The notes under the pieces are model-generated. The model ran no database searches. It worked only from the letters and a program-made list of their open reading frames with translations, and had not been told where the DNA came from. Made by a program: the position numbers and the translations under genes. 64,000 nucleotides of DNA from Mycoplasmopsis sturni DSM 22021 (lineage in GTDB: Bacteria > Bacillota_I > Bacilli_A > Mycoplasmatales > Metamycoplasmataceae), in the NCBI RefSeq assembly GCF_000701485.1, contig NZ_KL370785.1:126957-190956 (forward strand), given 5' to 3'. Each line of letters starts with the position of its first letter. The first letter of the stretch is position 1. Shown piece after piece: positions 45,907 to 53,658 of the stretch.

Positions 45907-46557
45907 ATGGCAGATTTATTCGACCAATCACGTACAAACACAAACGAATTTAACCCTGGAGCAGATAACTCAAAAATCAATACTCAATCTGGAACATTAG
46001 GTAAAGTAGTTTATGCTTTTACTTTAGGTTTATTTACTCTTGGAATTCACTATGTAATCAAACGTAATAATTTTTTAAGAAAACAAAACGAAATTAACAA
46101 TGCTGCATCACTTATTGATGTTCAATTAACAAAAAGACACGATACATTAGTAAAACTTGTTGATGCTGTTTCAGGACACCAAAAATTTGAAAATGACGTA
46201 TATACAAATATTGCAAAAATGCGTTCATTAATTAATGAAGGTGCATTACAAAATAGTTCAGAAATCGAAAAACTTAACTCAAGTATTTTTGGACGTCTTT
46301 TTGCGGTAGCTGAAAATTACCCACAACTTAAATCAAATGAACTTTACAAAGAATTAATGGAACAAAGTACATATTTAGAACGTGAAATTTCTGCTGCAAG
46401 AAGAATTTACAACAATCACGTTAACGAATACAACCAATCATTATTTACTTGACCTTCATCAGTAATAGCAAGTTCATTAAAACTTACTACAAAACCACTT
46501 TATCAAGCTTCTTCTCAACAAAGAAACGATGTATCATTAGGTAAATTAAGCAACTAG
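45907..46557 (+). CDS. lemA: LemA family protein
   Basis: 216-residue LemA protein: N-terminal 27 soluble residues, a membrane segment (about residues 33-52, VVYAFTLGLFTLGIHYVI), then the helical LemA domain with NEINNAASLIDVQLTKRHDT and LVKLVDAVSGHQKFE, and FAVAENYPQLKSNELYKELM followed by ERIEISAARRIYNNHVNEYN-like ends (EREISAARRIYNNHVNEYNQ). The RRxYNxxVxxYN stretch is diagnostic. The biochemical role is unknown in bacteria. AAGGAG site; it is followed by the DUF3137 gene, its usual mycoplasma partner, after 7 bases. Confidence 0.93.
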
Positions 46558-46564
46558 GTTATTC

Positions 46565-47650
46565 ATGAAAATAGTTAAAGAATACTTAGATTTTAATACC
46601 TTCAAAGCAAAAAGTGACACAACTATTTTGCCAATGATACAAGAAAAAATCAATGAGATTTTTGAAAGCGAATCAATTAAAAAACTTAAAACATATATAC
46701 ATTCAGCTATTCCGCTTACAATAGTTACAATATTACTAGCAATTTCTTTCCTTGTGTCATTATTTTCATCATTTCAGGAAAACGTTGTTAATAGTGGGCA
46801 AACAAAATTAGTATTAGGTATTGCTATTACTTTAGGTGTTGTAGCCTTTATTTTGGGTGCTATTTCATTTCACTTATGATCAAAATATATCAAAACTAAA
46901 AAAGCTATTGCAGAGAAAATTTCTTCAGATCTTAAGTCAGATAAAATTTATCAAAAAGCCTTTTTTAATATTAATCCAGAATTCGAATATTTTGAACCTA
47001 ATAATTCACGTTTTCAAGAAGAATTGGATCGTAATTTAAGTGGCGAAATTACCCAAGAGGATATTTTAATGCTTAAACCTAAAAATGTTAATTCAACATT
47101 AATAGAATCTAAGGTAAAAGCTCATTTATTAATTTCAGATAAATATCCAGCTCAATATTTATACACTCGTTGACAAGTATGAATTGATGATAAAAAATCT
47201 AAATTTGTTGATACCGGACTTCTTAAAGTTAATACAAGTGCTTTAAAAGATAAAAATTTCAATTGAAGTTTGGCTTTTGGTAAATCAAGATCAAATAGTA
47301 AAAATGGATTTAAATTAGAAAACCATCAACTTGCAAAAAAACTTCAAGTTGAAGGCGACAATCCTTATCGTCTTGCTGAAATGTTTACACCATATGCTCA
47401 AGAATTAATTGAAAAAAGAATGGAAGATAATCAAAATTCATGAGTTAAGTTTTTTAAGTTATACTCAAATAAAGATAAAGAAGCAATTTACTTTACTTTT
47501 TTATCTAAATGAAGTTTTATGGACATTACAGCTTCTTTTAGTCGTAACAAAGAAACATTAGCAAAACGTTACTATCATGATTTATTATTTGATGTTTATA
47601 CATATTACTACTTACTTTGCTATGTTTATATCCCTCTTTATCTTTACTAA
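46565..47650 (+). CDS. DUF3137 domain membrane protein
   Basis: 361 residues. Two adjacent membrane segments near the N-terminus (about residues 50-75, IPLTIVTILLAISFLVSLF; 80-105, VLGIAITLGVVAFILGAISF) and a larger soluble domain with the DUF3137 features FNINPEFEYFEPNN, WSKWSFMDITASF-type elements and a hydrophobic last 30 residues (HDLLFDVYTYYYLLCYVYIP) that could be a third segment. This is the standard partner of LemA in mycoplasmas; the pair may act at the membrane, function unknown. Read through several UGA Trp codons. Confidence 0.85.
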
Positions 47651-47655
47651 AAATA

Positions 47656-47682
47656 AAAAAACGACCCAAAGGTCGTTTTTTT
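47656..47682. terminator. Shared terminator of DUF3137 gene and rnpB
   Basis: Stem AAAAAACGACC/GGTCGTTTTTT with the loop CAAA; T runs on both strands, serving convergent units. Confidence 0.9.
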
Positions 47683-47687
47683 AACAT

Positions 47688-47952
47688 CGATAAGCCGTGT
47701 TCTGTCCTACGTTAAGTAGTGTCAGCAATTTATCTAGCATTACGCTCCCAAGTATCGTTCATTTCCTTAACTTAGGTTCCCTTACCAAAATTTAGGTTTC
47801 TAACTCATGGAGTTTACCGCGTTTCACAATTCTCGTCTCTGTGGCACTTGTCGTCTAGGCTTAGACTTATTAGGTCTAACATGAACACTACCACCATCGC
47901 AGGTGGTGTTAGCACGGACTTTCCTCAAGGCATTAAGCCCTGCTGCTGACTG
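47688..47952 (-). ncRNA. rnpB: RNase P RNA (bacterial, M1-type)
   Basis: The minus strand carries the conserved P4 strand GAGGAAAGTCCGTGCT near the 5' end and GACAGAACACGGCTTATC at the 3' end, the two signature segments of bacterial RNase P RNA that pair with each other. Between them are stable stems such as ACACCACCTGCGATGGTGGT. The ends are estimated to within about 10 bases; a -10-like TACTAT sits at 47962-47957 on the minus strand and the shared terminator follows at 47682. It is the catalytic RNA that trims tRNA 5' ends, with RnpA (not in the window). Confidence 0.93.
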
Positions 47953-47980
47953 ATGTATAGTAATTTTACCAAAAATAATA

Positions 47981-48032
47981 CTTTTTAAAATATTTAACCT
48001 TGGTTGCTTTAAAAGGTAAATATTTTAAAAAG
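47981..48032. repeat. Long imperfect inverted repeat between rnpB and comEA
   Basis: Left arm 47981-48001 and right arm 48013-48032 pair as a 20-bp stem with one bulged A and an 11-base loop. No T-run follows on the plus strand. It lies just upstream of the rnpB promoter and about 75 bases before the comEA-like start. Confidence 0.75.
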
Positions 48033-48106
48033 AAAGCACAAAAAATGATTTTAAAGATATTTTTAAAACTTTATGCATTAGCTCAAGATTTTTTTATAAC
48101 TATTAT

Positions 48107-48595
48107 GTGAAGGGAAAATGAATTTATAAGTTTATCACAATAATTGTTGTTTTGATGATTCCTGCTAGTATGGTTGGAATTTTTTGAATACCGCAAACTC
48201 ACAAAAACAAAAAAGATCTTCTTAATAAATACATTGTTGATGGCGCTTGTGAGCAAGGAGGAACATTTAATTCTAAAACTCCTTTAACTTATAGAGAATT
48301 ATTTTTTAAATGCAAGTTAAAAGCGCAAGCTAATTTGCAAATGTTTAATTTAGATGAGATTGCTCCTACTAATGAATTAATTTTTATTCCATATAAAAAT
48401 TTTCAACTCCATTGAAAAGATCTTTATAGTGAAAAACAACTTACTCATTATAAAATATCATCAAAAAGTGCCAAAAATATTCTTGAATTTCGGAAAAAAT
48501 ATCACGGAAAGGTAACATGAGAACAGCTTGGTCATATCCCATCAGTTGGACCATCAACGTTGAAAAAATTAAAGGAATTTTTAATACTAAATTAA
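48107..48595 (+). CDS. comEA: ComEA-like competence DNA-binding protein
   Basis: 162 residues: a membrane anchor (FITIIVVLMIPASMVGIFWI), an SLBB-like region (VDGACEQGGTFNSKTPLTYR ... APTNELIFIPY) and a C-terminal helix-hairpin-helix (TWEQLGHIPSVGPSTLKKLK). That is the layout of ComEA, which holds incoming double-stranded DNA at the membrane. The start is uncertain: GTG at 48107 gives a short basic N-terminus (VKGKWIYK) before the anchor; the nearby ATG (48118) is out of frame. TATAAC ends 6 bases before the GTG, so the mRNA may be leaderless. An ATT start after AAGGGA is the alternative. Confidence 0.72.
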
Positions 48596-48633
48596 ATTAT
48601 TTACATCTATTTTGTTTTAATTCACTAGTTATT

Positions 48634-49863
48634 ATGAGCTTGCTTCATTTTTCTTGATTAACTTTTTTTGGTGCCATTTTATCCTTGTGTCTAGCAATTT
48701 GGACTTATCGTAACAAAATATGAAAATGATTAATAATTACACTAATTATTAGCTTGATTGCTTTAATTTGATATATTTTTTTAAACTTTGTTCCTGATTT
48801 ATTTAAAAATGAACAAATGCAGCTTATTAAAATTAACTCAAACTATTACATTGTAGAAGATCGCTTTTTCCGTAAATACATTATTTATACAAATAATTAT
48901 CAAGATTTAAAATTGCTTGGTTATTATTTTGTTTCTGGTGTTTTAGAAAAACTAAAAAATAATTCCAGCGCATTTGATTTAGGGGTGTATTATCAAATCA
49001 AAAATCCAGAAATTATTTTTGCTTATAACTCTTTCAAAAGTGCTTTTTTTAGCTTGAAAATTTATGATAATTCGTTGTATCAAAATTATGTATGACCATT
49101 TTTTCTCGGGTATTTTCAAGGTGAAAATACAACCTTGCTAAATACTTTTAAAATTTCTGGATTAATTCATCTTGTTATTATCAGTGGGTTACATTTTAAT
49201 CTAATTTATTTATCAATTTGCAAGTTATTTAAATTTTCTAGGTACAACAAAAAAATTGCATTTACTTTAATTTTTGTCTATTTTTTATGTGCCAAAAGCT
49301 CCTTTTCTACTTGAAAATCAATCTGAATAATTTTCTTCAATACTAAAATCTTCCACAAGTACTGATCAAAATATACTAAATTAAGTTTTTTAAATATAGC
49401 GGCTTTTACTTTTTTAGCAATTAATCCCTGAGTAGTGTTTAATCTTGGTTATTGATTTGCTTACATATTAACATGATTTATTTTAAATTTAGATAATAAT
49501 CCTAAAACTAATTGAAAAACTATGATTGTAAATGCAATTTTAATTACAACCATCTCGACTCTTTTTGTTGCTCTAACACAGCAAAAATTTTATCTCACTG
49601 TTTTTCTTTTTACTTTCATATTATCACCCATAATTGAAGGTTTTCTTATTTTAGGATTGATCGTAATGTTAATTCCCCCGGTAATAAGATGGTTATTTAT
49701 TTTATTTGAAATAGCCATCACCTGATTAAATTACTATGATATTTTAATATCAATTCAAATAAAATCACCCTGAGCTTGAATAGCTTGAAAAATTGGTTGA
49801 ACACTGATTACTTACCTAAGTATTGGAATCGTTTTTTATAAAAAAACTAAATGTATAATATAA
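48634..49863 (+). CDS. comEC: ComEC/Rec2-type competence membrane protein (no metallo-hydrolase domain)
   Basis: 409-residue polytopic membrane protein. The key competence motif is LVIISGLHFNLIYLSICKLF (the ISGLH of ComEC), followed by several helices with the family's AINPWVVFNLGYWFAYILTW pattern. About eight membrane segments are present. B. subtilis ComEC (776 residues) has a C-terminal metallo-beta-lactamase domain that is absent here, as in other mycoplasmas. ATG 48634 is the first in-frame Met but has no ribosome site; the open frame extends upstream, so a non-ATG start near 48560-48600 is possible. Follows comEA, precedes holA by 7 bases. Confidence 0.85.
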
Positions 49864-49870
49864 TAAAAAT

Positions 49871-50809
49871 ATGATTTTAATTCACGGAAAAGAAGAGTAT
49901 TTTAATAACCAAAAGCTTGCTGAAATTAAAAATAAATTTACACAAAATGACATTATATTCTTTGATGGTAAAACCTCACTAGAAGTAATTTTATCAACTT
50001 TATATAATGCTTCTTTATTTGGACATACGCAATTAATCATTTGTTCTGATTTAGATTTATTATCAACATCAAAACTCACCAAAGAGCAACAATCAAGCGT
50101 TGAAAAATTTATCAAATACGTATCTGCTCATAAACCAGCTAATGAACTTGTTTTTGTCCTTTCAAATCAATTAGCTACCAAAAACCCTTTAACTGATTTT
50201 TTGCTTCATACAGCAAATGTTTATGAATCTAAAGAAATTACAAAAAATTCTCTTCCTCGTGAGTTAAATAATTATATTAATAAAAAAGGTGGTTCAATTT
50301 CAAGTGCAGATCTATTAGAACTTATCGATAGGTTACCTCCAAATTTAACAATTATGATCAAAGAAATTGATAAATTATTGTTGCTCAATCCCCACATTAG
50401 TTGAGAAAATATCAATAAATCCGTTGGTCAATATCTCTTAGGCGATACTTTTGCTTTTGCAAATGCAATCCAAAGCCAAAATTTTAGTCTAATGTGAAAA
50501 ACCTTTAAACAAAGAATTTATGAAGGAGATGATGTTCATGGTTTAATTGGACAAATTGGACAAATTTTTGTTTTAGGTCATCAAATTGATTCTCTTCAAA
50601 GGCTTAATTATAACCTTAAAGACATTTCTAATATACTCAATGTTCATGAATTTAGAATCAAAAAAATATCTCAAATGATGACAAATTATTCGCTAAAAGA
50701 AATACAAAAGATTATCAAGAACTTAAAAGATTTAGATCAAAAACTTAAAGAAAGTATGGTTGATCCGATTTTAACTTTTGAATTATTCTTGCTTTTAAAT
50801 TTTGAATAA
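49871..50809 (+). CDS. holA: DNA polymerase III delta subunit
   Basis: 312-residue HolA, which opens the beta clamp in the clamp loader. It starts MILIHGKEEYFNNQKLAEIK (the GxExYFxx pattern near the N-terminus), with AAA-like folds but no P-loop, as expected for delta. The middle contains RELNNYINKKGGSISSADLL and LIDRLPPNLTIMIKEIDKLL; the C-terminal collar has GDTFAFANAIQ and DVHGLIGQIGQIFVLGHQID. Gene order comEA-comEC-holA is a familiar Gram-positive neighbourhood, supporting all three calls. A TATAAT box is 11 bases upstream but the gene may simply be read from comEC. Confidence 0.9.
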
Positions 50810-50823
50810 ATTAATTAATTAGT

Positions 50824-50848
50824 AAAACTCTTGAAGAAGAGTTTTTTT
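50824..50848 (+). terminator. Terminator of the competence/holA unit
   Basis: Stem AAAACTCTT/AAGAGTTTT with a GAAG loop, followed by a T run. Confidence 0.85.
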
Positions 50849-51198
50849 ATACCATTAAGCGGAAATTCTAAAGATTCCCTGATAAACTAATGAAAAGCTC
50901 AAGATCTTAAAACCAATTTAGATAATGTTTTTTGTATTTTAAAAGATAAACGTCTAATACAAAATCACTAAATACCAAAAAAATAATTTATTAACTAAAA
51001 TTTTGTACAGATACCAAAAATCATTTTCTTAAAAAAGAAATATTCTTTAGTTTTTTAAATTCAAAGAGAAATTAATGCATTTATGACGTTATTTTATACA
51101 TGAAAAGCGTTTTTTGTTTTTTTGTTAAATAAAAGATTTAAATTATGCTTCGGATAAATAATTATCAAAAGTTTTATAATTTAAATGTAAGGTGAATC
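50849..51198. other. Gene-free stretch
   Basis: About 350 bases, A/T-rich, with stops in all frames. No recognisable gene, RNA, or repeat beyond short A/T runs; a promoter for the next gene must lie near its end (TATAAT at 51175-51180). It could be the worn remains of a gene, but no protein match can be recognised by eye. Confidence 0.6.
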
Positions 51199-51231
51199 AT
51201 GTTAATTAGAGCTATAGAACTAAGGAGAAAC

Positions 51232-51969
51232 ATGATTGTTAACTTATCAGAATCAAAAGTTTTTGAGAATCTCAAAAACCCAGATATGATGGTTACAAAT
51301 AATCTTGGTTATTTTTCCGAACTTTTAACAAAAAGAATTGTTGATTTTCTTGATGGTATTAAAGCCAAAGATTTATGAAGTCGTGGTGAAAGATGATATT
51401 ACAGAATGGACAATACCTTTAAAGGCGAATACGATTATAAAGATGAATCTAATATTTGCAATATAGATCAATTAATTTTTTATAATTGAATTTTATTTAA
51501 CCAAATTCGTAGTTCATTCTTAAAAGATAATAAAATCACTTTAAAAGATTATCGATCAACTATGACATTAAAAATCTTAAGAGAATTAGAGGTTAGAATC
51601 TTTACCTCTCCGGCTAATATAATCTATAACGAATTGCTTACTTTACTTAGAATTAACAAAATTAAACAAATTAAAATAAATCAATGAAATAAACTCGTTC
51701 CAGAACTTGTCAAGCGTTATTGCTATGGACAAATTATCTTTTCAACACATGATTTAGATGCTATTGAAGGGATCTTTAAAAAAACTTTTCTTAAAGAATA
51801 TAGCTCACAAATTAAATTGCTAGATAAATTTTTCAAAAAGAAAGTTTTGGTTTGTTTTTATTCTCTTTCAAATAACCCATATACTTATGGATATTTCAAA
51901 GATAAAATTATTTTTTCTAAATCATTTGATTCTGAGGAACTAATTCAATTAATTAATAGATTTTTATAA
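51232..51969 (+). CDS. Hypothetical soluble protein, unrecognised
   Basis: 245 residues read only with UGA as Trp (4 UGA codons). It starts MIVNLSESKVFENLKNPDMM after a textbook AAGGAGAAAC; an upstream in-frame ATG (51199) has a weaker site. No membrane segment or signal peptide. Composition is helical at first (YFSELLTKRIVDFLDGIKAK), with an Arg/Trp/Tyr-rich part (SRGERWYYRMDNTFKGEYDY) and an alpha-beta C-terminus (VLVCFYSLSNNPYTYGYF). No family was recognised. Codon use fits the neighbours. It lies alone between the competence unit and the aquaporin-like gene. Confidence 0.8.
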
Positions 51970-52090
51970 TTTTTAAGTCGTTTTTATGGTAGTTTTTTAA
52001 AATTCATCAATCAAATCAAACAATTTAAAAAATTTTTAAAAAGATTAACACAAAAATTTATTTTGTGGTTTTTAATATAATATATAAATT

Positions 52091-52852
52091 ATGAACCCGT
52101 CCTTTTCTGATTATTGAAATTACGGAAATATCCTAGCTGAATTTATTGGTGTTTTTATTCTTGTCTTAGGTGGTTTAGCAACAATTTCATTATCAATTAG
52201 TAAATTTAAAGATAAACCTCACTTTTTTACTATTATTTATACTCTAATTACATTTTGCTCGGTTTTATTTGGGTTTTTATTGACCAATATTTTTAACTCA
52301 CAAGTTAAAAGTGTTTTCATTAATCCAATTAATTTAATTACTAATTATTTATACTATGCCATCCTTTTTAACCAATGAGACCATATATTTATTGCTTTAT
52401 TTTATTTACTTATCGAATTTCTTGCATCAATTATTGCTTCATTAGTTTATTTCTTAATAACACATAAAATTAATCACATCTCGCTAGTGAGATCTAATAA
52501 AAGCAAATTTTATTGGAAACATTTTTTAATTAAAGAGATCGTTTTCCTTGGTTCTTTAATTATAATTATTAATTTTATTCAAATTTTTCTAGGTAAAATG
52601 CTTCATACTCATGTAATGATCAATGCCTTAATTACTGTTACTTTATTATCGTTTTTACTGTTTTTAACAGCTAAACAAGGTTTTTTTACCACCGGATTGC
52701 CACTATTAATTGGGACAATGTTTTTAAATATATGACTTGGAGAATTTAACTTAACAAAACTAAAAACAACAACTATTTCATTGTCTTTTAGCATTATCTT
52801 TAATATCGCTTTTACTTCAATACTTACTTTAATAATTAAAGCATTAAAATAA
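52091..52852 (+). CDS. Degenerate aquaporin/glycerol-facilitator-like membrane protein
   Basis: 253 residues with about six membrane segments. The first helix (NILAEFIGVFILVLGGLATI) resembles the AEFxGTFxLVxxG opening of MIP channels; VFINPINLITNYLYYAILFN stands where MIPs have the first NPA loop and following half-helix, but reads NPI instead of NPA. The second NPA cannot be found where expected (NIWLGEFNLTKLKTTTISLS). It is therefore probably an MIP relative that has lost the canonical pore signature; water or glycerol transport is doubtful. Start ATG with a TATAAT box 9 bases upstream and no ribosome site. Alternative: an unrelated six-helix protein. Confidence 0.6.
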
Positions 52853-52876
52853 AAACAAGAGCTTGCTCTTGTTTTT
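52851..52876 (+). terminator. Terminator of the aquaporin-like gene
   Basis: Stem AAAAACAAGAGC/GCTCTTGTTTTT with a 2-base gap at the tip, starting inside the stop codon and ending in five T. Confidence 0.85.
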
Positions 52877-53024
52877 ATAATAAACATTTTTATGATTAAA
52901 AAAATAATTTATAAATTTATCTAAATTAAATTTTCTTTTGCTAAGTAGTTAGATCAAAAACACTTTTAACTAACAAAATATACAATCACCTAGTAAAAAT
53001 CTATTTTATTTTGTATTTTCGTGC

Positions 53025-53030
53025 TATGAT
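53025..53030 (+). promoter_or_regulatory. Extended -10 promoter of ppa (leaderless)
   Basis: TGCTATGAT: extended -10 with the hexamer TATGAT at 53025-53030, ending 6 bases before the ATG. The start of transcription should coincide with the A of the start codon; no ribosome site is present. Confidence 0.65.
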
Positions 53031-53036
53031 TTATTT

Positions 53037-53591
53037 ATGAAAAATATTATTAATGTTACAATTGAAATTCAAAAAGGTTCTCGCATTAAATACGAATATA
53101 ACCGTAAAACCAAACAAATTGAAGTTGACCGTATTTTAAGAGGTGATTTTGTTTATCCTGCTAACTATGGTTTTATTCCTCAAGCACTTGATTGAGACGG
53201 TGATGAACTTGATGTTCTTGTTTATTCTCCAGAAACTTTTGCTGTTGGTAGTTCGCTAAAAGCTAGAATTATCGGGGCAATGAAAATGATTGACGATGGA
53301 GAAACCGATACAAAATTAATTGCCGTTCATGCAGATGATTATCGTTTAGAAAACATTGAAAAACTTAGTGATTTACCTGTGCCATTTTTAGATACAGTTA
53401 AAACATTCTTTAGTACTTACAAAAATTGAAAACGTCCAGGAATTACATCAGTTGATGGATTTGAAGATGTGGAATGAGCACTTGCTGAATATCAAGAATG
53501 TGTTGAATTAATGGAGCAATATGGTTCAATGGACAAAAAAGAATTCATTAAATTAATGCAAGAAAAGCACCCTGAAAAATACACAAAATAA
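53037..53591 (+). CDS. ppa: Inorganic pyrophosphatase (family I)
   Basis: 184-residue soluble PPase that hydrolyses pyrophosphate from biosynthesis. Signature parts: [40 protein letters not shown] followed by LDVLVYSP (the DGDxLDVLV catalytic metal site), and the later [12 protein letters not shown] and YKNWKRPGI. The length (184) is typical of bacterial family I enzymes. UGA Trp inside conserved DWDGDE confirms code 4. The ATG is the only reasonable start; it has no Shine-Dalgarno and a -10 box immediately upstream. Confidence 0.96.
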
Positions 53592-53632
53592 TAAATTTAC
53601 TTTAAATTCAAAAATTAAATTGCAAGAAAAAA

Positions 53633-53658
53633 CCAACGCGATTGCGTTGGATTTTTTT
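53633..53658. terminator. Bidirectional terminator between ppa and the giant gene
   Basis: Stem CCAACGC/GCGTTGG with a GATT loop; seven T on the plus side and TTTTTTC on the minus side. It overlaps the stop codon of the giant gene. Confidence 0.9.

Noticed and set aside
47981-48032. Inverted repeat as a terminator
   Set aside because: No gene ends before it on either strand and no T-run follows on the plus strand; on the minus strand it lies upstream of rnpB.
50849-51198. A degraded gene in the empty stretch
   Set aside because: Stops occur in all frames and no protein resemblance can be seen; recorded as gene-free.
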